Shown here: piece by piece, positions 9,448 to 18,291 of the stretch
Layout: each line of letters opens with the position of its first letter
Position numbering within the stretch: position 1 is the first letter of the stretch
DNA from: Methanococcoides sp052057775
GTDB taxonomy: Archaea; Halobacteriota; Methanosarcinia; Methanosarcinales; Methanosarcinaceae
Direction: 5' to 3'
DNA length: 64,000 nucleotides
Assembly (NCBI RefSeq): GCF_052057775.1
Contig: NZ_CP195121.1
Location: 1,860,001 to 1,924,000, forward strand
The notes under the pieces: generated by a model
What the model saw: only the letters and a program-made list of their open reading frames with translations
Databases searched by the model: none
Told to the model about the DNA's origin: nothing
Made by a program: the position numbers and the translations under genes

Positions 9448-10779
9448 ATGGCATTAGAAAACCCGAGAACACACTATACTTCACAGATCAACCCGGAAAC
9501 GATCGGTGATGAGAAGGTCACCGTCTGCGGATGGGTACACGAAGTAAGGGACCTTGGAGGCATCTGTTTCCTGGTTGTCCGTGACCGTAGCGGAAGGGCA
9601 CAGGTGACACTTGTCAAGAAGAAGATCGATAAGGAACTCTTCGATACTGCAAGAAAACTGGTACGTGAATCTGTTGTGGCCGTTACCGGTACTGCAAAGC
9701 CTGAAGACAAAGCTCCGAACGGATACGAGCTCATCCCTGAAGAGATCGTGCTTCTCAACGAGGCAGAATCACCACTCCCAATGGACACCACAGGAAAGGT
9801 CGATGCTGAACTTGACACACGTCTTGATTCAAGGTTCATTGACCTCAGGCGTGAGAGGACCACAGCTATCTTCAAGATCCGCCATGAGGTCCTCCGTTCA
9901 GTGAGGAACTTCCTTTCGAACGAGGGATTCATCGAGACATCCAGTCCTAAGGTCGTGGCAACAGCTACCGAGGGTGGTACATCACTCTTTCCTATCACAT
10001 ACTTCGACAGGGAAGCATTCCTGAACCAGAGCCCTCAGCTCTTCAAGCAGATCCTGATGTCAGGAGGACTTGACAGGGTATTCGAGATCGGCCCCATCTT
10101 CAGGGCAGAGGAGCACGACACCCGCAGGCACCTTAATGAAGCAACATCCATCGATATCGAGGCAAGCTTCGTGGACCACTTCGATGTAATGGAGATCCTC
10201 GAGAACATGATCGCTTATGTCTATGAGCAGGTAATCGAGAACGAAGCAGCTTCCCTTGAGGCTCTTGGTATCGAGCTTGAGGTCCCGAAGACACCATTCA
10301 TGAAGGTACCATACAGCGAGGCTGTTGACATCGTCAATGCAAAGGGCGAGGAAATGCTCGAGTGGGGAGACGATCTTGGTACACAGGCAGAGCACACCAT
10401 CGGTGAGCATGTGTTCAAAGAGACCGGCGAATCACACTACTTCATCACTGACTGGCCGACCGAGATCAAGCCGTTCTACGCTATGCCATACGAGAACGAC
10501 CCGCTTATCTCCAAGTCATTCGACATGATGCACAGGACAATGGAGCTTTCCTCCGGTGCACAGCGTATCCACATCCATGACATGCTCAGGGACAGGATCG
10601 AGTCACAGGGCCTCAACCCTGACGGCTTCGAGTTCTACCTCCGTGCATTCAAGTACGGTATGCCACCACACGCAGGATGGGGTGTCGGCTGTGAGCGTCT
10701 TGTTATGACCATGCTCGGTGTCGAGAACATCCGTGACACTGTACTGTTCCCAAGGGACAGGAGGCGACTGTCACCTTAA
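9448..10779 (+). CDS. aspS: Aspartyl-tRNA synthetase, archaeal type
   Basis: Class II synthetase that charges tRNA-Asp (gene at 342-414). 443 residues, the short archaeal/eukaryal type without the bacterial insertion. The N-terminal OB fold for the anticodon has VCGWVHEVRDLGGICFLVVRD. Motif 2 is FEIGPIFRAEEHDTRRHLNEAT. Motif 3 is GWGVGCERLVMTMLGVENIR with the terminal RDRRRL. Whether it is discriminating or also makes Asp-tRNA-Asn cannot be settled here. It starts at ATG 9448 behind AAGGTGA, and rpiA follows after 45 bases on the same strand. Confidence 0.97.
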   Translation: MALENPRTHYTSQINPETIGDEKVTVCGWVHEVRDLGGICFLVVRDRSGRAQVTLVKKKIDKELFDTARKLVRESVVAVTGTAKPEDKAPNGYELIPEEIVLLNEAESPLPMDTTGKVDAELDTRLDSRFIDLRRERTTAIFKIRHEVLRSVRNFLSNEGFIETSSPKVVATATEGGTSLFPITYFDREAFLNQSPQLFKQILMSGGLDRVFEIGPIFRAEEHDTRRHLNEATSIDIEASFVDHFDVMEILENMIAYVYEQVIENEAASLEALGIELEVPKTPFMKVPYSEAVDIVNAKGEEMLEWGDDLGTQAEHTIGEHVFKETGESHYFITDWPTEIKPFYAMPYENDPLISKSFDMMHRTMELSSGAQRIHIHDMLRDRIESQGLNPDGFEFYLRAFKYGMPPHAGWGVGCERLVMTMLGVENIRDTVLFPRDRRRLSP

Positions 10780-10824
10780 TGGTGGCATCGTCCATCATTT
10801 CTTTTTCAAAAGAAGGGAATAAAG

Positions 10825-11520
10825 ATGAAAGAAAGAAATGCAAGTGCATCCAGTGCTGAAAAGCAGGCAGCAGGAATTGCAGCTGCAAAACTTGTGGAAG
10901 ACGGTATGGTGATCGGTCTTGGTACAGGTTCAACCACAGCCTTTGCTATTGCAGAGGTCGGAAGACGTGTACGTGAAGAACACCTGGACGTTCTCGCTGT
11001 CGTCACATCCTATCAGGCCGAAATGCTTGCCATTGAAGCCGGCGTACCGCTGACAAGCCTTGCAGAGCACCCTGTGCTCGACCTTGCCATCGATGGTGCA
11101 GACCAGGTAGACGCTAACATGAACGTCATAAAGGGCGGCGGTGCAGCACACACCCGCGAGAAGGTCGTGGCAAATTCAGCGATCCGTTTCGTTGTGGTCG
11201 CTGACGATTCCAAGATGAGTGAAGAGCTTGATCACTTCGTGCCTGTGGAAGTCCTTCCATACGCAAGGGAGCTTGTGAAAAAGCAGATGATCGAACTTGG
11301 CGGTGTCCCTGTATTGAGAATGGCATCCAGAAAGGACGGTCCTGTCATCACAGACAACGGCAATGTCATCATGGATGTTGAGTTCGGGACAATCGAGGAC
11401 CCTGCAGAGCTCTACCAGAGGCTTTCCGCATGCGTGGGCGTTGTAGAGCACGGAATTTTCCTGAACACGGACATGGTCTATGTTGGCAGGAAAGACGGCA
11501 CTGTTGAGATTATCAAGTAA
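10825..11520 (+). CDS. rpiA: Ribose-5-phosphate isomerase A
   Basis: Interconverts ribose 5-phosphate and ribulose 5-phosphate. 231 residues with the family signatures: the phosphate loop GLGTGSTTAFAI, the catalytic Asp pair in LAIDGADQVD, KGGGAAHTREKVVA with the catalytic Lys/Glu region, and the C-terminal GVVEHGIFLN. AAGGGAATAAAG lies before ATG 10825. Probably co-transcribed with aspS (45-base gap). In methanogens RpiA works with the ribulose monophosphate route to make pentoses; here it also supplies the PdxS substrate. Confidence 0.96.
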   Translation: MKERNASASSAEKQAAGIAAAKLVEDGMVIGLGTGSTTAFAIAEVGRRVREEHLDVLAVVTSYQAEMLAIEAGVPLTSLAEHPVLDLAIDGADQVDANMNVIKGGGAAHTREKVVANSAIRFVVVADDSKMSEELDHFVPVEVLPYARELVKKQMIELGGVPVLRMASRKDGPVITDNGNVIMDVEFGTIEDPAELYQRLSACVGVVEHGIFLNTDMVYVGRKDGTVEIIK

Positions 11521-11607
11521 TTTCAACCTACAATCCAGTTAAACAAAAACAGTTAGAAAGATCTGCAATATCATTGGATCGATAAGCAGGTCTTTTCTAC
11601 GCTTTTT

Positions 11608-12069
11608 TTACATCTCATTTTTATACCCGGGAAGATACATCGTTTCTGTTGATGTTATCCTGTATCCGAGGATCCCGGAATCTGTTGCACCAATATCTTC
11701 TAGCTCTTCTTTTGAAAGACCAGTAGTGTTGAATTCAACCTGACCGCTGACCTCTACCCATGAAGTTCCATTTATGACTCTACCAACATCTACGCTGATG
11801 TTGTCGGAAAACAACATTTTAGATAAGTTATCATTTAGCACCGGTTCAACCGAGTTTACGAATACCCCTTCATTCCCGGGATTATACAGTATGATGTCAT
11901 AACCAAGAACATATGTGCTATTATTCTCACCTCCGGAACCAAAAATGGTAGCCTCCGGGATTTGCATACCTTCAGGAGTCTCATCGACAGTCGCCATATC
12001 ATTGATGCTATATCCAATCGCTATTCCTAAAAAAAGTATAACCAGGCCATATACAATTGCTTTATCCAT
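11608..12069 (-). CDS. Membrane-anchored hypothetical protein
   Basis: 153 residues that I do not recognise. The N-terminus is one hydrophobic helix (IVYGLVILFLGIAIGYSI, residues 5-22), either an uncleaved signal anchor or a signal peptide. It is followed by a polar, Asn/Ser-rich domain that should face outside, with an Ig-like alternation of strands (YVLGYDIILYNPGNEGVFVNSVEPV). It resembles small archaeal secreted domains of the type III secretion-free 'DUF' kind only in general terms. It stands alone, convergent to rpiA, with a T-rich stretch (GCTTTTTTT) just after its end. Confidence 0.6.
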   Translation of the reverse strand: MDKAIVYGLVILFLGIAIGYSINDMATVDETPEGMQIPEATIFGSGGENNSTYVLGYDIILYNPGNEGVFVNSVEPVLNDNLSKMLFSDNISVDVGRVINGTSWVEVSGQVEFNTTGLSKEELEDIGATDSGILGYRITSTETMYLPGYKNEM

Positions 12070-12509
12070 TTATCAAAGACCCCCACCATCAACAATCAGA
12101 CTATGTGGAAATCCATCTTTTCTTTTCATATTCTCACTTCATTTCATATACTATAGAAGTTTAATCAGAAAAGTTTCAGACCAAATTGAGAAAAATTTGA
12201 TCGTACCTTTCGTTGTAGGGTTTAGCTGTTGTTGCTAAACATTGCTGAACTCCCACATTACAAGAAAGTAGCATGTGTTTTATAAATATTATGGCTAATA
12301 TTTGTAAAAGTTACTAAATTCAATTGCAACATTGTATAAAATTTAAATCGACATTGCTATTGCAATTCCGAAAAAAGTATAAAGAGAATCTTTGTGCAAG
12401 GAAATACAGAAATCAAAAAAGAAGTGAAATTTAAGAAATTGATACACAACCTTGATGAGATCTCAAGGCCATGCATTTAGTTTAGTTGGGAATTCTGCAG
12501 AGCTAAAGG
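12070..12509. other. AT-rich intergenic region, no gene seen
   Basis: 440 bases upstream of the membrane-anchored gene (11608-12069) and downstream of the PhoU/TrkA-C gene, both on -. It is AT-rich and contains TATA-like runs, for example near 12280 and 12345. I found no small frame with a ribosome binding site and no structured RNA. Confidence 0.4.
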
Positions 12510-13715
12510 TCACTCGTCCACCCTTGTAGGACAGGCACACATCTCAAGAAGTGCTTCCTCACTGGTCTGTGAACCACGTCCGATGAGGATATCCCCTTCC
12601 CTGACCATTGTCCTCGGTACAGGAGTATAGACCCAGCGTTCAGCACGCTTGATGGCCATTATGTGAATACCGGTCTCGGTCTCAAGTTTCAGTTCCCTGA
12701 GGCTTTTACCGATGATCGGTGAGCAGCCGTCAACCTGCATCTTGATCATGACCTCATCGGATTCACGTACAGCGATGGTGATGATCGGGTGAAGGTCGAT
12801 GTCACGGAGGACGATGTCTGCGATCCCATATGCGGCGTCGGAGATGAACTCGGATGCATTGGCAAGGTGGAGCAGGCCGCGAAGCTCGTTCACATCAGGA
12901 ACGTGTTTGGCAGTCTCAAGGACCCAGTGCTGGAGATCGGATTTCTTTTTGTCCATCTCGGACTCAAGAGCTCTTACCTCTTCAGCGATATCCATATTGT
13001 CAAAGAGCAGGGATGCATATGCAAGTCCCACGGACAGCTCTGCGGTGTTCTTCATGTCAACGATCAGGTCAACTGCCCTTTCAAGGTCCCTTAAGGTACT
13101 CACATGCTCATACTTGCGTGGGACATAGTTCTTCATGGTCGCAAGTTCGACAAGAAGAGGCACACCTTCGTCATGACCTCTTGCAAAGATCACATCGTTG
13201 GCACGGATACGGGTGTCGTGATGCGGGTCATAGATCCAGTCCTTGCTCCTGCGGATGGCGATGACCCACATACCGGTCTCGACCTCAAGTTCAAGGTCCC
13301 CGAGGGTCCTTCCGCACATCTCGGAATTCTCATTGACCGTGGCCCTTACAATGGTCTCTTCGGCTTCCCGGAGAGCGAGTTTGAGCTCAAGAGGAATGCC
13401 GATGTCCATCTCTACGATCTTTGCGATATCGCCGGCTGCGTTGGCGATGGTCTCAGCGGATGCTGCCACCTGGAGGACACCTACCATGTCCTCAGCCTCG
13501 TCAATGCGGCGTGTGCTCAACATTGCTGCCATTTTCATGTGGTAGTGAAGGGTATCCATCTTATCTTCAAGATGAAGCACTTCCTCAGCAATGTCCTCGT
13601 CATCATATACCATTGCAGAATAAGCAAGATCGACCATAAGTTCCGAGGTGTCCTTCATTTCAATGAGAAGGTCTTTGAGGTTCCTCGGAATATACTTGAT
13701 TTCTTTAGGACTCAT
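12510..13715 (-). CDS. Tandem PhoU-TrkA_C regulator of a Mg2+ transporter
   Basis: 401 residues made of two copies of the same two-domain unit. Each has a PhoU-like helical bundle (IEMKDTSELMVDLAYSAMVY at ~18-37 and VDMKNTAELSVGLAYASLLF at ~218-237) followed by a TrkA-C/RCK_C domain (TGMWVIAIRRSKDWIYDP, ~167-184; TGIHIMAIKRAERWVYTP, ~360-377). RCK_C domains bind small ligands and gate cation transporters. It is the third gene of a leftward operon after two SLC41/MgtE membrane halves (gap 70 bases), so a cytoplasmic gating role is likely but inferred. Fully open from ATG 13715. Confidence 0.85.
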   Translation of the reverse strand: MSPKEIKYIPRNLKDLLIEMKDTSELMVDLAYSAMVYDDEDIAEEVLHLEDKMDTLHYHMKMAAMLSTRRIDEAEDMVGVLQVAASAETIANAAGDIAKIVEMDIGIPLELKLALREAEETIVRATVNENSEMCGRTLGDLELEVETGMWVIAIRRSKDWIYDPHHDTRIRANDVIFARGHDEGVPLLVELATMKNYVPRKYEHVSTLRDLERAVDLIVDMKNTAELSVGLAYASLLFDNMDIAEEVRALESEMDKKKSDLQHWVLETAKHVPDVNELRGLLHLANASEFISDAAYGIADIVLRDIDLHPIITIAVRESDEVMIKMQVDGCSPIIGKSLRELKLETETGIHIMAIKRAERWVYTPVPRTMVREGDILIGRGSQTSEEALLEMCACPTRVDE

Positions 13716-13785
13716 GTTAGTAATACCAATTTAGTAGCTATGACATTTAAATTATTTATATATAATCGTTTATCATGAAGTTCTT

Positions 13786-14346
13786 TCAGATGATATTCAT
13801 AAGATGCAATGTTGTGAAGATGGCGGTAATACCCACCACATCCCCCAATGTTGCGATGATGGGGATTACTGTATCATCGGGATCGATACCGAATCTGTGA
13901 GATGCGAACGCTATTGCTATGGTAGCTGAGAACACAGTTATCAGTTCGAATATTGTGGAGATGATGCATATGGTAAAGATCGTGAAAAAACTGAAACCGC
14001 CCTCTCCGAAGCAGCATATCGCCCATGCAATGATGCTCAGGAACACCGAAGCCGACATTCCGACGATGAGTGCTGCAATGACGCTGTTCTTGACGACGGG
14101 GTTCTTCTGAATATGCGTGGTACCGATACCCATATGGAACGCCGATGCCAGCCTTGCTCCCAGCATGCTACCGGTATCGCCGCCGATCTTGATCAGAGCG
14201 GGTATGAGCAGCAGTATGGTCGGGATGGCTACGAGATTATCAAGCTGGGAGTTCATCATCTGTCCCGCAGTAAGCCCGAGCAGTGATGTGAGCAGAAGGA
14301 TAGGAAATCCCCTGCGGACGATGTTCTCAACGGTATAGTATGTCAT
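13786..14346 (-). CDS. SLC41/MgtE-type membrane half-transporter (second half)
   Basis: 186 residues, about five membrane helices, with the MgtE integral-membrane signature: GGDTGSMLGARLASAFHMG and the acidic loop RFGIDPDDTVIPIIATLGDVVG. In full-length transporters this unit is duplicated to build the Mg2+ pathway. Here the partner unit is the separate upstream gene, whose stop overlaps this start (ATGA, 14343-14346), so translation is coupled. The last residues end just before the PhoU/TrkA-C gene. Substrate Mg2+ is inferred from the family; other divalent cations are possible. Confidence 0.88.
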   Translation of the reverse strand: MTYYTVENIVRRGFPILLLTSLLGLTAGQMMNSQLDNLVAIPTILLLIPALIKIGGDTGSMLGARLASAFHMGIGTTHIQKNPVVKNSVIAALIVGMSASVFLSIIAWAICCFGEGGFSFFTIFTICIISTIFELITVFSATIAIAFASHRFGIDPDDTVIPIIATLGDVVGITAIFTTLHLMNII

Positions 14347-14963
14347 AACATCAGCACCACCTTTGCAGACAACAGCAGCATATACATGGATACGATGTCA
14401 CCAATAGTGGCAATTGCAGGCGTTACAACATTGTCAGGATCAAATCCGAACCTGAACATACCCAGTGCAAGGAACACAGCGATAACAGAAAGGATAAGCC
14501 CTGAGGACACACCTGCCATCACAGCGATCATCGTAAGGGAGAACACACCCGCACTTTCAAGCCCCATCAGCGCTGTCATGCCATGCCCCAGGACACCAAG
14601 GACCACCGACAGCATAAAGCTCAGCAAAAGCGACCCCATGATATTGTTAGTAAGCTCAGGATTGTTCTCGATCTTAGTAATAAGACCCATATGTATAGCA
14701 CTACCAAGACGGGATCCAAGAGTACACGAAATGTTCCCACGCATCCCAAGAACCGCCGGATAAATGACGATCAGCCCCGGAATAAGCTCAAGCTCCTCCG
14801 TCATCCCTGTAAGTATAAGCCCGGCCACAGCTCCTCCTAACGTAGCAATAAGCTGGAACGGCAATGCCTCCTTCACAATAGACCGAATACTGGCATAATC
14901 TCCCAGGTATTCCTCTTCTATTTCAACATCGTCGTCCTCTTCAGCATGGGAGCTGTGTGACAT
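14343..14963 (-). CDS. SLC41/MgtE-type membrane half-transporter (first half)
   Basis: 206 residues. An acidic N-terminal tail (EEDDDVEIEEEYLGD) precedes about five membrane helices with the paralogous signature MRGNISCTLGSRLGSAIHMG and FGFDPDNVVTPAIATIGDIVS. It pairs with the next gene to form one transporter. No Shine-Dalgarno precedes ATG 14963, and a TATA-like TTTAATAC lies about 20-30 bases upstream on the minus strand, which suggests a leaderless message. The bacterial MgtE cytosolic N and CBS domains are absent; the PhoU/TrkA-C protein may replace them. Confidence 0.88.
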   Translation of the reverse strand: MSHSSHAEEDDDVEIEEEYLGDYASIRSIVKEALPFQLIATLGGAVAGLILTGMTEELELIPGLIVIYPAVLGMRGNISCTLGSRLGSAIHMGLITKIENNPELTNNIMGSLLLSFMLSVVLGVLGHGMTALMGLESAGVFSLTMIAVMAGVSSGLILSVIAVFLALGMFRFGFDPDNVVTPAIATIGDIVSMYMLLLSAKVVLML

Positions 14964-15278
14964 GAGGGTGGTATTTGTATTATTAGTATTAAATGATTTG
15001 TGAGAAGGTTTGGGAATTGATTGACTGATTTTTGGAGGTTCGAATTATATAGATCGCTTATATGGTCGGGGTAATAGGTATCCTAGAAAATAGATACTCA
15101 GATTTTTATGAAGTCTATGACATTATGTGGTTCAATTTTTACTCATCGAACATTAAGTCAGGGATATAGGTATCACAAAAAACATAACTCTTATAAGTTA
15201 TGCTATGAGTGGTAGTTAAATGAAATACCTTTTGAACTTTTAAGAATAGTTGTTGCTGTCAAGCTCTCCGGCTTGAAT

Positions 15279-15596
15279 CTATCCTTGATTCAAAATCGTA
15301 TTTATCAGGAATGGTTTTGAGAACTCATTCCAGTACTTGTAGGCTACTCCACCTTCAACGCCCATAATTTCCTTGATGGACTTTGCCTTTTTCAGCTTAT
15401 TGAAGTCGTCTGTGAAATCATAGTCAATTTCAGTATACCTTTGTTTGAGGTAATCAAGAACTACAAGAGATTTGTCAAACTTAGCCTCGATGAAGTTCTT
15501 TGCTATTTTGACCCTTGCATTCTCATCTTCAAAAGCGTGATACTGAGCAAACCTTGTCTTGCGGAAAGTATTTATTGCAAAAAGCAGAATGACTGA
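15279..15596 (-). pseudogene. cas1: cas1 remnant, central part
   Basis: No start codon, but 106 open codons on the minus strand contain a clear Cas1 core. FRKTRFAQYHAFEDENARV and KIAKNFIEAKFDKSLVVLDY match the first helices of the catalytic domain, and IKEIMGVEGGVAYKYWNEFSKPF contains the metal-binding Glu of the family's G-x-EG motif. The N-terminal beta domain and the later His/Asp ligands are missing. The frame meets TAG at 15279 and then TAA 17 codons on, with nothing Cas1-like between. A decayed adaptation gene of a lost CRISPR system. The adjoining 14964-15278 holds no gene or repeat array I can see. Confidence 0.75.
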
Positions 15597-15603
15597 TTAG
15601 TCA
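15590..15603. promoter_or_regulatory. Palindrome TGACTGATTAGTCA, TetR-type operator candidate
   Basis: A near-perfect palindrome (TGACT-GATT-AGTCA) about 70 bases upstream of the hydrolase gene. TGACT/AGTCA arms are common in operators of TetR-family regulators in Firmicutes. No TetR gene is in the window. If functional it arrived with the hydrolase gene; this is inference. Confidence 0.35.
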
Positions 15604-15672
15604 GTTATTTGATGAGGGTGAAAAAATACAGATTAAGAAAAGGAAAACATTGTAAATTATAGGAAGATTAAC

Positions 15673-16629
15673 ATGAAAGCAAAATATGATGGATACTCAT
15701 TTGAGTTGAATGAAAAAGTGACAAGAACAAAGGTAGAATTTCACAACCGCTACGGCATTAAGCTGGTGGGGGACCTTTACATGCCGAAAAATGCAACAGG
15801 TAAAATACCAGCAATTGCAGTAGCGGGTCCTTTTGGTGCAGTGAAAGAACAGGCTGCCGGACTTTATGCGGACGAGATGGCATGCAGAGGATTTGCAGCG
15901 TTAGCATTTGACCCTTCTTTTATTGGTGAAAGTGGCGGAGATGTTAGAAATGTTGCATCCCCTGATATCAATACAGAAGATTTTTCAGCAGCAGTAGATT
16001 TTCTTTCCGTTCAAGACTATGTGGATGCAGAAAAAATCGGTCTAATCGGAATCTGCGGATTTGGTGGAATGGCATTAAATGCAGCTGCCATGGATACCAG
16101 AATCAAGGTGACCGTAGCTTCAACAATGTACGATATGACACGCGTCACTGCGAATGGCTATTTTGATTCTACAAATAATGCAGATGCACGTTTTGAAGCT
16201 AAAAAAGCTTTGAATGCACAGAGAACCGAAGACTATAAGAATGGAACTTATCAGAGAGCAGGCGGAGTTGTGAATGAATTGCCAGACGATGCCCCATCCT
16301 TTGTAAAAGATTATTTTGATTATTACAAGACAGAGCGAGGATACACAGAACGTTCCTTAAATTCGAACGATGGATGGAATACAACATCTTCTCTTTCTTT
16401 CATCAATATGCCAATCTTAAAGTACAGCGATGAAATTAGAAGTGCAGTACTTGTCATGCATGGTGAGAAAGCGCATTCCTGCTATTTCAGTAAGGATGCA
16501 TTTGCAAAGCTTACTGGTGACAACAAAGAACTTTTAATAATTCCAGATGCTGTCCATACAGATTTGTATGATCAAAAAGACATTATTCCTTTTGATAAGG
16601 TTGAAGAATTTTTGAATCAAAATATGTAA
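15673..16629 (+). CDS. Alpha/beta hydrolase, dienelactone-hydrolase-like
   Basis: 318 residues of a cytosolic alpha/beta hydrolase. The nucleophile elbow is GICGFGG, with Cys in the nucleophile position as in dienelactone hydrolases rather than Ser. The acid and His are placed around LVMHGEKAHSC and DAVHTDLYDQ at the C-terminus, and PAIAVAGPFGAVKEQ forms the oxyanion strand. Substrate unknown. The codon style and sequence look like homologues in gut-type Firmicutes or Bacteroidetes. It lies in a patch of decayed genes beside an equally bacterial-looking aldo/keto reductase. Recent horizontal gain is likely but untested. Confidence 0.85.
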   Translation: MKAKYDGYSFELNEKVTRTKVEFHNRYGIKLVGDLYMPKNATGKIPAIAVAGPFGAVKEQAAGLYADEMACRGFAALAFDPSFIGESGGDVRNVASPDINTEDFSAAVDFLSVQDYVDAEKIGLIGICGFGGMALNAAAMDTRIKVTVASTMYDMTRVTANGYFDSTNNADARFEAKKALNAQRTEDYKNGTYQRAGGVVNELPDDAPSFVKDYFDYYKTERGYTERSLNSNDGWNTTSSLSFINMPILKYSDEIRSAVLVMHGEKAHSCYFSKDAFAKLTGDNKELLIIPDAVHTDLYDQKDIIPFDKVEEFLNQNM

Positions 16630-16663
16630 TAACAAAAAGGATGAATTAATGAACGATTTGGTT

Positions 16664-16711
16664 CTGTAGAAAAACTCGATATTTGGTCAGTTTTTGATAT
16701 CTTTTCTACAG
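16664..16711. repeat. Inverted repeat CTGTAGAAAA / TTTTCTACAG
   Basis: Perfect 10-base arms at 16664-16673 and 16702-16711, with inner GATAT/ATATC arms separated from them by a 4-base bulge. It could act as a terminator after the hydrolase (T-rich right arm), or be the relic of a small transposable element. No target-site duplication was found. Confidence 0.5.
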
Positions 16712-16863
16712 ATCCAACTATTTTATTTTTCATAACCCGGATAAAGTATACTTTGACAATAATCAGATCGAATGGTTTGAATTATATTATTGTAACAAAA
16801 TCAATCACCGGGGAAACATTTCCGGCGTTTTCCATACCATAAATAAGAATTGGAGGTCACATA

Positions 16864-18051
16864 ATGCAAAAAGGAAAATTGGGTTTTGGTCTCATGCGTT
16901 TACCAGTAATTGATAATAATCAGGAAAATATTGATATTGAAAAACTGAAAGAAATGGTAGATGCTTTTTTAGAGGGTGGTTTTCGCTATTTTGATACGAG
17001 CCATGTTTATCATGGTGGAGCAAGTCAGTCAGCCATTAAAATGGCTTTGACAGACCGCTATTCCCGAGATAAATATTTACTTGCTACGAAGCTGCCGGAT
17101 TTCCATATCACAGCGGAAGAACAGGTGGAACAGATCTTTGCCGAACAGCTTAAGCAGTGTGGTGTGGATTACTTTGATTATTACTTAATTCACAACGTCA
17201 ATGAATTGTTATATGAAGAACCGGTCACGAAGTTCCATATGTTTGAACATGAGTTAGAGTGGAAGAAACAAGGAAAGATTAAGAATCTTGGCCTATCTTT
17301 CCATGATTCTGCAGAGGTACTTGACCGGATACTCAGCGAACATCCAGAGGTGGATTTTGTGCAGATCGTTGTAAATTATTATGATTGGGAGTCTACTTTT
17401 ATTCAATCGAGAAAATGTTATGAAACCATACGGAAACATGGAAAAGAGCTTGTTATTATGCAGCCTGTAAAAGCTGGAACATTGGCAAAGGTCCCAGATG
17501 AAATTTTGAACAAAATGATGTCTTATAGACCAAAGATATCTCCTGCCGCATGGGCATTGACATTTGTGAATCAGCTGGAAGGTGTGATTGCGACACTGAG
17601 TGGAATGTCTAATATTGATCAAATCGGGGATAATGTAAAAGCAATGCAGCAAATCATTCCTCTTTCAGAGGAGGAAAGAATGGTCATTGCAGATGCAGTG
17701 CTTTCTTATAAAAAAAATTGGAAATATGCCAGTGAGCACTGGAAAAAGTTGGACGAAGCCTGTCCAAAACATATCCCAATCTCATCCGTTATTGCAAACT
17801 ATAACAGTGTTCTCATGCAGCCGAATCCTTTTGGTGGCGCTGAACTCAATTATTATGGAAATGCAATGAAGAGAGTATGTTCCCCTGCAGAATGTAATCA
17901 TTGTGGCAAATGCAGCAAAATAGAAAAAGCATTTGATGTAGAAGCTGTTCTTGAAGAAGCTGCAAAGTATCTGACAGATCATGCATTTTCAGAATCCCAT
18001 CCAGCTTATGAATGGGAGAAGCCTGCAGATCATGATTCCCATTGTTTATGA
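16864..18051 (+). CDS. Aldo/keto reductase with degenerate Fe-S tail
   Basis: 395 residues. An AKR barrel starts LGFGLMRLPV and contains the catalytic segments FRYFDTSHVYHGG (Asp, Tyr), ATKLPD (Lys) and YYLIHNV (His). The last ~100 residues correspond to the 4Fe-4S extension of the family, but the usual Cys cluster is incomplete: only one Cys in DEACPKHIPI plus a CSPAECNHCGKCS group near residue 344. NADPH-dependent carbonyl reduction is expected; the substrate is unknown. GGAGGTCAC precedes ATG 16864, a strong bacterial-style ribosome site. Probably acquired together with the hydrolase. Confidence 0.88.
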   Translation: MQKGKLGFGLMRLPVIDNNQENIDIEKLKEMVDAFLEGGFRYFDTSHVYHGGASQSAIKMALTDRYSRDKYLLATKLPDFHITAEEQVEQIFAEQLKQCGVDYFDYYLIHNVNELLYEEPVTKFHMFEHELEWKKQGKIKNLGLSFHDSAEVLDRILSEHPEVDFVQIVVNYYDWESTFIQSRKCYETIRKHGKELVIMQPVKAGTLAKVPDEILNKMMSYRPKISPAAWALTFVNQLEGVIATLSGMSNIDQIGDNVKAMQQIIPLSEEERMVIADAVLSYKKNWKYASEHWKKLDEACPKHIPISSVIANYNSVLMQPNPFGGAELNYYGNAMKRVCSPAECNHCGKCSKIEKAFDVEAVLEEAAKYLTDHAFSESHPAYEWEKPADHDSHCL

Positions 18052-18244
18052 CAATCATATCGCTTGCGAAGCGTGCAATTTATGATTAGATCTGGAGGAA
18101 AAGGACAGGGGTAAATCCTGTTCATACCATATTTTATCTAAATTTCTAATTTGTATATCGTTCTTAGTCTCCTGAGTCTATCCTTTAGACTGTTGCTTTA
18201 GAGTTGTCTCTTTGTCGCCTGAAATTGTCGCTTAATTTCCATAG

Positions 18245-18288
18245 AAAAACGACACCCAAAACGACAAAAAATGACAAAAAACGACAGG
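18245..18288. repeat. Short direct repeats of AA-ACGACA
   Basis: Four near-copies of AAAACGACA at 10-16 base spacing (AAAACGACACCC, AAAACGACAAAAA, AATGACAAAAA, AACGACAGG), directly after the stop of the cas1-like tail on -. Too short and too close together for a CRISPR array. Role unknown. Confidence 0.5.
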
Positions 18289-18291
18289 AAA

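Noticed and set aside
15182..15201. CATAACT/AGTTATG hairpin
   Set aside because: Short AT-rich stem with no neighbouring gene end that it could terminate; chance is likely in this composition.
15279..15281. TAG at the end of the cas1 remnant as a third sense TAG
   Set aside because: The frame continues only 17 codons to TAA and the extra residues are not Cas1-like, so readthrough is not supported.
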